Below are positions 1 to 10,775 of a DNA stretch of 38,340 nucleotides, piece after piece. Below the pieces are notes generated by a model. It was given only the letters and a program-made list of their open reading frames with translations, made no database searches and was not told where the DNA came from. The position numbers and the translations under genes were made by a program. The DNA comes from Roridomyces roridus. Its lineage: Eukaryota > Basidiomycota > Agaricomycetes > Agaricales > Mycenaceae. Each line of letters starts with the position of its first letter. Positions within the stretch are counted from its first letter, which is position 1. The stretch is from assembly GCA_029378245.1 (NCBI GenBank), contig JARKIF010000264.1:1-38340 (forward strand), written 5' to 3'.

Positions 1-326
1 TGGGGATGCTACTCTGGCTTTGGCTCCGTCGACGCAGGCGCCGACGCCGAGCCGGCGCGAGAAATCATGCCGATGTAGAAACCAGCATGTCGTCCACCAC
101 TGTTTCTCCGTACCGCGTGTCCATGGCCGATGTCGCGTCGTCCAGCGGCGGATGCAAAACAACGGATACTCACCGTGTATCCCCAACCCCAGAGTCGGCT
201 CAGATGGGATCTTTGAGGCAGGAGAACGCGATACTTGCGGCGCGGGTCCGCCGACTTGAACTGCAGGCAGAGGTTGGGAGGGACACCAGTGCTTACTCAG
301 AAGGACCGCCCCAATATTTGGACTGA
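1..326 (+). CDS. Possible C-terminal fragment with short leucine-zipper segment (left-truncated)
   Basis: An open frame runs in from the left edge and ends with a stop at 324-326. It is Ser/Thr-rich and then has a short segment, LRQENAILAARVRRLELQAE, with leucines seven residues apart (positions 1, 8, 15), as in a coiled coil or leucine zipper. No upstream basic region of a bZIP can be recognised; an Arg-rich run near the left edge is probably GC-rich chance sequence. It could be the last exon of a gene lying mostly outside the window, or a chance frame. I do not recognise a family. Confidence 0.2.
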   Translation, partial: GMLLWLWLRRRRRRRRAGARNHADVETSMSSTTVSPYRVSMADVASSSGGCKTTDTHRVSPTPESAQMGSLRQENAILAARVRRLELQAEVGRDTSAYSEGPPQYLD

Positions 327-545
327 TATGCCGTAAAAGAACAGAAAAATGTACAAGCGGACGGAGAGAGGGAAGCAGTTGGAGGAGGAGGCGAGGAATT
401 CGAGTGTGGTGACCAGGTCGTCGTTGGTATATTTAAATTGGAGGAGTGGGGGCACTACGCCAACGGTCAGCATGACCCCGAACCAAATTTTCCAGTAGGT
501 TGATGGCCTTATGTAGGAACAACCCTGAATACAACGAGGGCTCAC
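297..545 (-). CDS. Possible membrane-protein fragment
   Basis: An 82-codon minus-strand frame with two hydrophobic stretches (around WFGVMLTVGVVPPLL and LYIFLFFYGISVQIL), which would fit two membrane helices. It overlaps the plus-strand open frame at 297-326 and abuts the stop of the hydrolase pseudogene at 542. It could be the remains of a multi-pass membrane protein or a chance frame; no splice-consistent extension was found. Confidence 0.2.
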   Translation of the reverse strand: MSPRCIQGCSYIRPSTYWKIWFGVMLTVGVVPPLLQFKYTNDDLVTTLEFLASSSNCFPLSVRLYIFLFFYGISVQILGRSF

Positions 546-1763
546 ATATGGCCATCAAGTAGCACACCCCGAAACCAAACTCGCACAATACCCTCCATCA
601 TCCACCCCTCGTCCTCTCCCCCGACCAGGAAATCCAAAAACAGATCCTCGTGAAATCCACCCTCCTGCACGACAACCTCCACATGCTCATGATGTTGCCG
701 AAGAATATCCGCCAACGCGAGGATATCGTCTACCATGAGCTCTTTCTCGCCGGCGGTGAATGCTGATTGTGGAGACGAGCGTTGAGAGGCCTGAGAACCA
801 CATTCGTGATGCGAGGACGGGGTGTATGAATATGCGGTCGGTTTCAGAGCGTGCACGTCGACGCGACGCGCGCACCAACCCACCCAAGCCCGCCTTCGAC
901 ACGTAGTCAACACCCGATTCGCGCTCACAGGAGGAGCTGCAACAGCGCAGGGTCGACCCAAGGCGAGATCAGTGCGCTGAGGCGGAGGGGTTGCAGGAGA
1001 TTCAGGACAGGGGACGGAGGGGTGTGGGTGGAGCATGTGTGAGAGGAGCTTGGACGATGAATTTTCCCAGCCGGCGGAGTCGCCTACGAGTTGCAGACGT
1101 TGAGGATCTACGCCTGCGACGAGCAGAAATTCGACGGCGAGGCAGAGAGTTGTGTTAGTGGAGTGGGGAAGGTGGATTCCGGCCAGAGGCTGGAAAGTCG
1201 TTGGAGTGAATGCAAGGGCGAGGAGCACGACTTACAGTAGTTGAGCATCGCGATTCCCGGAGTGACTCTCCTTCCTCTCCATCTCGGTGCGTACATGGTG
1301 CAGAAAGAGCAGGTGCGGTTCGTGTGGTGGCATCGCAAATCCGCCGCCTACGAGATGAGAACGAATACCCGACAAGAGCAGAACACGGACCGTGAAGGAA
1401 GAGGATGACATCCCCCAGCCGCTTCGGACCAACCCAAAGCAACCGCGCCCCACCACCAATTTCATCCACGATGGGCGGAATCTTGGCCTTTTTCGCCCAT
1501 GTCGTATACACTCAAGCGTCGTCCCCGCATAGGCCCGAATCTCGGGCACTGTCAGCGCAGATGCGACGTATCTGAACGCGCAGTCACAGATAATCCGTTG
1601 AAGTTCCGATTTTTGTTGTACGGCGCTCGTAGAGTCGTGAGGAGGTTCCAGAGCACTACGGCCGCTGCCAGCGAAAGAGAAGGACGGGCGAACGAGTGAG
1701 AGTGAGCGGATAGACGAGGTTGGTGCGAGCCTCACGCATTGGGACTAGTTTCACGAGATCCAT
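542..1763 (-). pseudogene. Alpha/beta-hydrolase (hormone-sensitive-lipase type), frameshifted
   Basis: The intact family hydrolyses esters using a Ser-Asp-His triad with an HGGG oxyanion hole. Reading from the start at 1763 (MDLVKLVP, then a hydrophobic segment AAAVVLWNLLTTL) the pieces follow in family order: RYVASALTVPEIRAYAGTTLE, YTTWAKKAKIPPIVDEIGGG, DVILFLHG joined by a 43 nt intron (1348-1390) to GGFAMPPHEP, GIAMLNY with a 46 nt intron (1190-1235), the nucleophile motif GDSAG (about 1071-1085), and the C-terminal VEVVVQEGGFHEDLFLDFL. These pieces lie in different frames. Shifts are needed near AAAVV, before YTTW, between the HGGGF and GIAMLNY exons, around FPTPLTQL, and two compensating ones right after GDSAG. 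The two introns look intact, so decay appears recent. A secreted or membrane-anchored esterase is inferred for the ancestor. Confidence 0.75.
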
Positions 1764-2605
1764 AGCAGCTGGAGGACGGACATCGTAGAGATGGCGGTAG
1801 CAGTCACTGAGTCAGGAAGGCGGGCGCGCTTGCGTACTACGTGACGTCACGATTGTGACTGATGTTCCTTGCTTCTCACCGTCATCTCTGATCTGTGCTT
1901 GAACACCCTTCCCGTATAAACGAAGGCCTCAGGAGTCACGAACGCATACTCTTAATCCCCAGCGAAACTTCAAGTACATATGCATTGAATCTCGGACAAT
2001 CGGACCGTGGAGTCGTGGACGCTATCCTGGCCATGACATTGACTGCCAATTGACTGCTCCTCCGCCGGACCTCCAACGTCTCTAGCCAAGCCAAAGAGCC
2101 GATGACCATCTGGTCTGAGTCTGATAGAATTCATTTATCGCAATCATGTATGCAGTCAAGACTCAGGACATCGACATGACACCGCTACATGAATCGCGGA
2201 TAGTAAAGACCTCGTGCCCGTGTGTAACAGTGTACATGAGGGACTCGGACAAAAGAACCCCTTCAACGTGCCCAGCATACGTCCATCTCCTCCTCAAGAC
2301 CGCTAACCCGGTGTTAATCATCTCATCTCTCGTCTTCCTTTGGACAGTGTCATCTTCCGAACCCGTGCGATTCCCTGGATGGAGATTTCTTTGCAGACGG
2401 CATGTCGTTCTCCCCACCCTGACTCGCTATTGAGGCGTTCCTATCATTCTCGTGTGCTTACCCGTCCGACAAGCTGCTTCCGAGGCGTCAAAAACTGTCA
2501 AGTGCATGAGCATACCGGGCCTGCCAAGAGCCTGTCCTCAACCGCAAGGGGTTTTTCCCAGGTTTAAAAGCCCACATTCACAGTTCCCTCCTCATCACAT
2601 TCACA
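1764..2605. promoter_or_regulatory. Intergenic region with TATA-like box for the Y3-like gene
   Basis: About 840 bp between the divergent 5' ends of the hydrolase pseudogene and the Y3-like gene. A TTTAAAA box at 2563-2569 lies 37 bp before the ATG at 2606, and the leader is pyrimidine/CA-rich (catcacattcaca), typical of a highly expressed fungal gene. Short open frames at 2146-2433 on both strands show no protein character. Confidence 0.4.
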
Positions 2606-3215
2606 ATGCTTTCTAAAGTGAGCCCTCCATCCAAGCTATTCAATTCATCGCTCATCACAGCGCCCATAGCTCGACATCCTCCGTCTCGCAGCCGTATCAG
2701 CCATGTTCACCACCTGTGCCGCGCAACTCGTCTCGACGTGTTTCGCCGCACCATCCAACCCCAACGACGCCTCTGGCTCCGCCAACTGCACGCGCTTCGT
2801 CAACGCATTCTGCGATGCCGAGGCTCAGGCTGTGTTTAACCCGGATGTGCGTATCTTCCCTCCGTGCTTCTCTCTTCTCCAAGTTTATAAATGCACATGC
2901 AGGCCCTCCTCTCGCAAGACATGGCCTCGCGCTGCTTCAACATGAACGACGGCCTCAACCGCGCCTGCCACTTCAACGTCGTCAACACCAAATCGCCGGA
3001 TACAGTCGGCACCATCCCGGATAACACCAACTGCAAGGCGGGGCTCAATAATTTGTTTACGGCCCCGAGGTTTTGTGATTTCGTGCGTACCAGCGCTAGC
3101 GTAGTCCTTGATGATCTGATGGCTGATGACTGGCTAGGGCGGCAAGACTTCGGTCGCGGCGTCCAATATGATCGTCTCGGTGGCTATGGCTCCGGGAGCT
3201 TGCTTCACGCTCTAG
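2606..3215 (+). CDS. Secreted 8-cysteine protein, glycan-binding Y3-like
   Basis: Spliced model: exons 2606-2617, 2670-2846, 2903-3082 and 3138-3215 with introns of 52, 56 and 55 nt, giving 148 residues. An N-terminal signal peptide (MLSKLDILRLAAVSAMFTTC) is followed by a mature domain with eight cysteines: VSTCF, NCTRF, FCDAE, SRCFN, RACHF, NCKAG, RFCDF and GACFTL. Length and spacing, with the SRCFN/CxF centre, match the small secreted Y3-like glycan-binding family described from Coprinus comatus, which binds sugars and is stabilised by disulfides. Sugar binding here is inferred from the pattern only. The first exon is only four codons long. It has its own TATA-like box. An unrelated effector-like cysteine-rich protein is the main alternative. 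Confidence 0.72.
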
Positions 3216-4615
3216 TTGGTTTTGTGAAAGAAGTCCGTGAATGTACCAAAGGAAGGAAATTTGAAGGTCTTGGTCGTCTTCGAACTGTAGCTGATGTTGT
3301 CTGTTTGGCTTGAACGACTCAATTTTTGTATGACTCGTGTGAAGCCGCTCGCTTTTAGAATATCTATAACAAATGAGCCTGTCTCGTGAGTCGTGAGTAC
3401 GCGTGAGTCGTCGGCCCCTTTCATTTAGATTTCCAACAGCCGTGATTCCGCCACAGCATCCGTCCGTCATCCCGTGTACATTCCTTGTGCTGCTGTTTGA
3501 ACAAAGGGTGTTCAACATTGGATTTCGGTAAGTAAGTAGGCTCACGAATATTCAACTCAGATGGAACACGACGAATTCGAATGCGCACAGCGGAGACTTT
3601 TCCAGGCTACGTCTTCTGGCACTTCAGCTTTGGCGTTTGCTGGAACCAAGGAACCAGGGAAAGGCCTGTTCGATTCGGGACTGGGTGATGTGAATACATC
3701 GGAGATGTTCGTTTTGTCTAATACATTATACAAGTCTCACCGTTAGGCGACTTGTCAAACCTATAACTCACAACCTGCCAACTCGTAATAGTGCAGGTTT
3801 ATCCGAACATCTTGAAGTCCTCGTGGTACCTTCCATCAATGTGTAGATTTGAAGGCGTTGGACCACCTCTCTCGCCTTCCTCGGCTTCGCGCTGTCTGTC
3901 GTTCATGAACATGTGGTGGCATGAGACTCCGAAAGAGAGATGCCATGTTCATTGTTCAACTCTCTCTTTCGGAGTCTTCACGCCTCAAACACCTTGGTTG
4001 TTTGCCCGCGCTCAAAGCATTACAATATCAGTGGTCCATGGACGCTACGCCGAACTCCTCGAACAAACGGGAAGGTCTTTTGTTTGGAATTATTGCTGAA
4101 CCTTTAGGTTTGGCTACCCGAGGCATTGTACTTTTTGTCCATCAGTGGCAGTGTATGTACGTAACATATTGATTGACATTCGCCCGGCACTCAAAACACC
4201 TTCCAGCAAACTCCAACCTCGCATGAGCCTCACCGACAAGTCGGCAGTGATTCTCTATAGCCATGCTATTGCAACGGCTCCTCATATTTCAGAGTTTGCA
4301 GATACACTACTTATGGTGGTCATTGCGAGTGTTCGGCACGATGTCCGTGACGTGGGAGGAAGGTGACATTGATCTCCGTTTCCGTTTCCCCCGGCCGCCT
4401 TCCTCACTGTTGTTACAGCGTACTTCCGTGACCCTGGCCTGGCTGCCTTCAGTTCAACTTCAGTTTCATCTTGTTCCTGACTGTTTCCATTCTGCACATG
4501 GTGTGGATTCAGGCGAGATCAAATATTGATCCAACTTCATCGCTCGATCATCGCGTTGATTGATTCCACAGCCACGCCTGTCACACACTAAGTAACAGTC
4601 TCACACCACTTTGAG
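3216..4615. other. Non-coding/decayed stretch with a hairpin
   Basis: No convincing gene. Short frames around 3921-4366 contain leucine-rich text (SRLKHLGCLPALKALQYQ) that faintly recalls F-box/LRR proteins, but stops and frame changes interrupt it. The stretch includes one copy of the dispersed GTTCGATTCGG motif at 3669 and the inverted repeat at 3924-3977. Confidence 0.4.
3924..3977. repeat. 17 bp perfect inverted repeat (hairpin)
   Basis: The left arm 3924-3940 (agactccgaaagagaga) is exactly complementary to 3961-3977, separated by a 20 nt loop. It does not sit at the end of a confident gene, so a terminator role is not supported. It may be a small foldback remnant. Confidence 0.85.
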
Positions 4616-6233
4616 GGTCCTTGGTGGACAAAACCTGGAATTGTGCAGGGATGTGTGGTTCTTTCTTCAAATCTCAACAAAAGTCTCAAGATCTTGAAAG
4701 ATTTGGCTTATTTTGAAAGTTGAATCAAGTTGTTGTAACATCCATTGATATCTTGCTAGTTTTTGCACAATGTGGTATTTCAAGCAGGGTTCAAATGATA
4801 TTTTCTGCATTGCAAGGCTGCAAGATCTTGTAAGTCAGACAACAAATGGGAAAGATAAAAAATTGATACTGGAATCACAAATTCTCTGGTGTGTCACAAG
4901 ATCTTGGAAGGTTAAAGGCCGCAAGTGTCGGAGCAAATCCCACATGGCAATCATTACGAGTACTTATGTAATGAGCATAGCGAAATGGAATGAGTAATCG
5001 GTTCTTTCAAATTCTGCACCCCATCAGTTGAAAGCGGCTCTCGATCGCGTAAGGTTGATCTCTGCCTTTGTTTGTATTTATTTCTGTGATCTATCATTGA
5101 TCAGTGATTTGTCACATTGTGTCACCATTCTTGATGTCACGGTCAGGCTGCCCGACCGTCACACGTCACGCTGTGACTCCCCCTGCCTCCTCCCGGGCAA
5201 TGTCATTTTCAGCCTCAAACAATCCGACTACGACACTATCTCTTCAAATCCCCCACTCCATTGGTTTCATGCAGGATCACTACAATCTAGCGCCGGGAGG
5301 ATAGAACATTTGATAAAAGCCTGCGCAGATTAGACATTTCCACAGCGTGCACCCATCTCCTTGGTCGAACCTGCGTGACTCGGAGTTCTGCACCCCAATA
5401 AGAACCATCGTTTATTTAATAGTCTAGCTCTGGTCCGGACATGGAAAAGACTAACTCCCCAAGCATCTCGAAGGGAGGTCATTTGTGGAGCAGCATAACT
5501 AATGTTTTGATCGAAGGTAATTACTTGGCATCTACATTTTGGATAGAAACTGTTGTGCTGACAGGCCCACTTGTTGAAAAAGTCGGAGCAGCCCCGTTTC
5601 ACAGGCGCCGCAAATCAATTGTGTTTACAGGTCCAACAGGGCGCGCTCAGAGGGTTTTGGCAGTCATCAAGGTCGCACTGCACGCATTTATACACAGTCT
5701 GGAATCCCAAATTACACAAAATAAGTACGAGTTCTGCCGGAAACGGCATCATGCCAGGTTGATTTTCTGATTGCCACCCACTTGGGCTGCTGATCCGTTG
5801 GCAGCCGAACCGCCAGGAAACGGATAGATCACACTGTTGCACCCTTCAACATAAAATGATAGATCACAGTAGCGGCTTGAACTTGGCCACCACGGCACCA
5901 CCAACTCTGGTGAGATCTTGCATCCCTATTAGACTTGATGAGCCATATTTTGTCTTTCGATCTTTCAAAATCTTTGAACATTCGCTGCAAATCAGTGGCC
6001 TCAAAATGAATCAGTGGAACTTGCACAAAGTTTCAAGGTCTTGGGGGGGAAGAAAATTCACAAGATCTTGCAAGATGATGATCAAATAATGCCTGGGCAA
6101 GTTGACAATCATCCAATATCTTCCAAGATCTTGAACAAACTGGAAAATCTTGCCAAATCTCGCAAGATCTTCCAAGATGTCACGGAAATGATGGTGGCGG
6201 CAACAAGAAAACACCTTTTGTCCACCAAGGGCC
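4616..6233. mobile_element. Non-autonomous DNA transposon, 1.6 kb, with TIRs and CAAGATCTTG repeats
   Basis: The left end GGTCCTTGGTGGACAAAA (from 4616) matches the reverse complement of the right end, GGCCCTTGGTGGACAAAA (ending at 6233), with one mismatch in 18. Both subterminal regions carry the palindrome CAAGATCTTG: exact copies at 4687, 4821, 4897, 6061 and 6124, and a near copy at 6163. Next to it the two ends also share AGATTTGGC. Such clustered subterminal repeats are typical transposase-binding sites. No transposase can be read inside, so the element would need help in trans. I see no clear target-site duplication, so exact ends may be off by a few bases. Confidence 0.7.
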
Positions 6234-8659
6234 TTCATACACCACCACGACTTTCTGTTCTCGTTTGGTTCTCGTTCAGAAAGACCACCCCCTCGGACTT
6301 CAAGGTGAACTCGCATGGTCCTCTTTCCGCATCCTTGCTCAGACTTCTCGCTCACCAAACCCGTGCTTTATCTGCCCTCCGGCCCAAATGGTATGTACCA
6401 CCGTGTCTCCAATGCCCCTCGATACAGCCCAGCATCTTGATCCCAGAATATAAATGCTGGGCATGCTGGATTTCTATCCTGACTACCACCTCAGTCGGCC
6501 AAGAGCTCAATATCGGCAAGCCTCTCTTGACGCCATGCCGGTCCTGGAGTCCCGCCGTAGGAGTCACACGGTTTTCATCAGCTCGTGGCTGCAGCCTGAT
6601 TTGGAGCTGCAACTCGCAGTGCACGATGGAATGATGTCACCCTTGGTGAGTACTCACGGATAAATTGCTTCGCTCAGCGGTTGACATCAGTCTCGCAGTC
6701 CTATTCGGTGACCAGCCTCACTGTTTCCCTGATGATTCTCCGTGTATACCCCATCCCATCCAATATCGCTGACTTACAGACGCCAAGTATTTGCCCATCG
6801 GTTATATGTGTCTACTCCCCGTTTCCTACGCCATCTTCCCCAGCACTTCACTGCCTCTGATTACTTTTTCGCACAACCTAACCCCACTTTCAATTCAGAT
6901 TCGTCGCCCGCAACACTCGCTCCTCGTCCACGTTCAGTGGTCCAACGGTAACACATCTCCCACGCCTCTCAGTCTGACTGTCTGACACAGTAATTTTTTA
7001 TCCTTCTATATTGCTTCAATACCACGGGAAATGCTGGCTCAGATACGACGCCGGGTTACCGTCAATGAAATTCCGTATGCCGGTCAACCGCACGCTGCCC
7101 TCATTTCTTACATTTAGAGCGCCGGGAAGTCGCCGAGTGAATCTGGTGCACGGGCGATCCCTCTGTGTGAGTTTGGATGCAGATAAACGCCGGCGTGCAG
7201 CCGGCATTATTGGGCAATATTACGATCCTGGCAGACGCTCATCGAAAACAATCGGACGAATGGTGGCGTGGGTTTCGTTCTTCCGTTTATCTTGCCTTGT
7301 ACTCACAAGTCACTGGAATCCTCTGCAACGGCAACGACAAGTGCACGTCGTATTTGATATCTCCTCTCTGTGAAGACGCGCGTGAGTCAAAGGCAAGAAC
7401 AAGTTTTTCCATAACCACAGTGGGTGCTGGGATGAAGGCGACTGTTGCATCGTGTTTAGGTGACGTTGCATGCACCCCATGCAGTGCTCGTTGAGCTGCT
7501 AGAGAATGGGCGCGGCGATTTATGACCACCCTTGGACCGACGTTCAGTTTCACCAAGTTGCTCCTGTGCGTCTCGGATATTCCGTGTCACAGTCGGGTGT
7601 GTCCCCAGTGTCTTCAGTGATGATTCCCTTCAGACTGTGACCAGTCAGGACACCAGTATCACTACGGGGATCTTGGTATTGTGGATATGTCTTGTCTTCC
7701 ATCTGTGCCAATGCCACGGCTTCCTCATCTTCCCTTCACTCCACCGGCCTTGCTGCTCCTCCTGCCGCAGGCCCGCAGCTCTCTGCTGATAGTGATGTAG
7801 GCCAAGGACTCTCTGCATCAAACCTTGTCTACTCTGTACTTCACCGACGACGTGGCTTCAAAATTGTCAAGCTAACCTTGGCTGAGAAGTTGTTCCGGAT
7901 AACTCAAGCTCCACCGAACCTCGGTGGCGGAGAGGAATCTGAACGCGCTAATACAGTTTTTACATCGTCTGTTTCAAGAGAGGGTGCGCAGAATCATGGT
8001 CAATGGGACCTGCGAGCAGCCGCCGGTACCGTACCTGCAAGATGGAGGCTCTGTCGTGTCGTGTACATCAATGGCAGCGGCGACTCAGAAGTCAATCGCC
8101 CGGTCAAGGCAATTGGCCCACCGCGCCAGTTTTGCCAGGCACACCAGGGTGAAGGTGAATTGTTGGCGAAACATGTTTTGGCTCGATCTTCCTATGTACA
8201 CTTCTGACGCTGAACCGGCCATTCATCTTTCAAGTGCTAGTGTCTTCTCTTTACTCTCATTCTCCCCACCGGCCGCCAGATGTGTTCACTTGAATGTATT
8301 TGTCTCTGATACAAGCAACAGCTGAAGGGAGGGCAAAAGGTTCAGCACCCGCCTCAAAGAGGCCCAATCCCAAGTCATTAATATTGTCGAATTGTGTCTC
8401 CTTGCGCAGCTGAAATCAGTGACATCAATCAACAAAGAGGGCACGCTGCTTTGTCAGCACCTCCTCCTTCCCTTCTGCCATCTTCTCGTCGCTTTCGGCG
8501 TCCTGCATCCAGCCATATTCACGCGCCCAGAGCCCGAAGTTAGACCATCTGGTACTCCTGACTTCTATATCACTTGACACTGCGTAAGCCCATCTACAAT
8601 CGACGGGCTCCAGTTCCAGTGACGACACCTCTCCGAGTCCTTGTCCTTCCAGCGACCCC
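6234..8659. other. 2.4 kb without a confident gene; possible decayed secreted Ser-rich protein
   Basis: Several frames carry protein-like text but none joins into one reading. Between about 6790 and 7000 there is a segment ending HVQWSNG followed by a possible intron, and at about 7690-7790 a Ser/Ala-rich tail (SSICANATASSSSLHSTG). Together these recall extracellular Ser-rich or Kre9/Knh1-like proteins, but the middle has stops and no consistent splicing. I read it as decayed sequence, not a gene. Confidence 0.3.
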
Positions 8660-10326
8660 ATGCACCGCGCACTTCAAATAGACGAGATAGTGGGGATGAT
8701 ATGCGTTCAAATTTCACGGGCTGGCCCCTCCGATTGGTCGGCTGGACTTCCCACCGAGGAGTATTCGAGTTACTGTGATGATCTGGCTCGGCTCGCCAGA
8801 ACATGCACGGCTTTCTTGGATCCCGCGTTAGATGCCCTATGGAGCTTCCAGGGCACCCTTCTTTATCTCCTTCACACCATGCCGAGCGATCTCTGGGATA
8901 TAGAGGTCACTCCGTACGGCGAAGACAGTGACGCGGATTGCGACGACCCAGAGAATGATATATTCCTGGACATTGTGAGTTGACCCCATTCATCACGCGT
9001 CCGCATCTGTTGACATCTTTTTAGAGTCTTAAGCGCACCTCAAGGACCTCTGACTGGGATCGGTTCTCCTTTTATGCTCGTCGTGTGAGATCCTTCAAGG
9101 ATGCTCACGCATCCGAGGGGACATCAGTCGTCTATGACACCCTTGCAGCCAATTTTCCAAGTGGTACCATCTTCCCCAAACTCCAGATCCTGGATTGGTC
9201 CCCCTTGGACGGCGAACTTTTTCATCATGTCCACATTTTCTTGTGCACACGAATAACGCGCCTCGAGTTGAACCTGGACTTCGCAACCGATTTCGCCATC
9301 TTCAAAACACTGTTAACCACATTCACCGGTTTGAAAAACCTCAATCTTTGCACCGGCTTCGACGATGTCAACATCCACAGCGTTACACGCGATCCATTGT
9401 TTCGCCGATTCCTCTGCTCCATGCAGGATCTTGAAACCTTCGTTACCCCTAGTTTGGATTCCGAGACGCTCGACCACCTATCACGCCTTCTACGGCTTCG
9501 GTACCTTGCGCTCATGTCCGATACGCCGCCTCGCCTTCCTCCACGCCCGAATCACCTCCCTTGCTTTCCTGCGCTTAGCAGCTTTGAATGCGAGTCCTTA
9601 GAAGCCGCACCGAATCTTCTCGAGAGAACGGGAAAGTCGTTGATCGAGTTCCGTGTTTCCTCGAGCATTCGGGCTACCTCTCCGACAAAAAAAATCTACC
9701 AACAACTCTGCGACGCCCTTGCATCGAGCTGCACCCACACTCTGCTCGAGGAGATTACCGTGGACAAGGCGTGTGACGAGCAGCCCATAAATCCAACCCA
9801 ATTGGATCTCTACGCCGTTTCGGGGGACGACCTCAGGATCCTTTTCTGTTTCAGGAACCTCCTCTACGTGTCGCTCGCACATTGCATTGCGGTCGACTTG
9901 GACGATACGGTAGCTCTGGACATGGCTCGCGCGTGGCCGTGCATCGAGCTGCTAGCGTTCCCTTGTGACACAACACACCGCATCAAGCCCCGGATGACGC
10001 TCGAGGGTGTTTACGCGTTCGCGCAACACTGCCCCTTGCTCGAAGAGCTTTCCATATTATTCGATGCCACAACCGTCCCGACATTGAAACTCACGACGGA
10101 GGGGAAGAAACAGCGTCGAGTCTCCCAGGAGCAACTCACATTCCTCAACGTGGCGTATTCGCACATTGGGACGACGGAAAAGGAAGGGTGGCGCGTGGCC
10201 GACTTTCTGCTCACCATTTTCCCCGAGTTGGAAACGGTCACGGTCATGGAGCTAAATTCGTCTGCGGGTGAACAGGCGTTGGCGATGCATGAGGCTTGGA
10301 TACAACTCTGCGAGGATTTCTTTTGA
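8660..10326 (+). CDS. F-box-like / leucine-rich-repeat-type protein
   Basis: Exons 8660-8974 and 9025-10326 with one 50 nt intron (8975-9024, phase 0) give 538 residues. The N-terminus (MHRALQIDEIVGMICVQI, then LARLARTCTAFLDPALDALW) is the degenerate F-box pattern common in Agaricomycetes. The rest is made of leucine-rich segments such as FPKLQILDWSPL, FTGLKNLNLCTGF, LLRLRYLALMSD, CPLLEELSILF and FPELETVTVMEL, spaced as in irregular LRRs. Known members act as substrate adaptors of SCF ubiquitin ligases, the F-box binding Skp1 and the LRR part binding the target. The target is unknown, and such genes are strongly expanded and often lineage-specific in mushrooms. No signal peptide or membrane helix is seen. 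Confidence 0.85.
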
Positions 10327-10775
10327 TATGATGCATCGAGGCGCATCCGGAGGTCTCCCAGTGCGTCTAAATTTCGGCTCAGGCTGATGACTTCCACTCA
10401 GATCATTCCTGTGTAGCTGAACTCCTGTGCTCAATCTTCCCCGCGTTGTGACAGGTGTCAGCGGCGTACAAGGTCAGCATGAAAGTGCCTGATAGATTTT
10501 CTGGTATCGCAGCAGCAGATTTCAGAGGTCTTCCGGTCCCCGTGTTTGATGTTTGGCTCGAGGCTGATATTACTTCCCACTTGTTTCGTTCCTGCTGGTA
10601 ATCTTGTCTTGTAGATTATGAAGATTCTGCAAGATAGGTTGGCTACTCTGCGTCCTCGCCGTCCATTATTAAAAAGTTGAACCCTCCGTCCACTCTCTGA
10701 AATTTTCATAATAGCTGAACTCCAAGGGCGGAATTGAATTGTCCTTACCCGTAATATCCCGAATCGTCCTCTCCT
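10327..10775. other. Convergent intergenic region
   Basis: About 450 bp between the 3' ends of the F-box-like gene and the minus-strand Zn2Cys6 gene. No protein-like frame or repeat was recognised. Confidence 0.5.

Noticed and set aside
3924..3977. Hairpin as a transcription terminator
   Set aside because: Eukaryotic context, no T-run after it, and no confident gene ends next to it.
4691..4700. Tight link between the CAAGATCTTG array and a regulatory operator
   Set aside because: The palindromes sit inside matched terminal repeats, so a transposon explanation is simpler.
7692..8325. Plus-strand frames of 171 and 133 codons
   Set aside because: They overlap each other, lack domains, and begin at non-ATG or poor starts; at most decayed sequence.
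9095..9882. Minus-strand open frames inside the F-box-like gene
   Set aside because: They are shadows of the strongly supported plus-strand protein.
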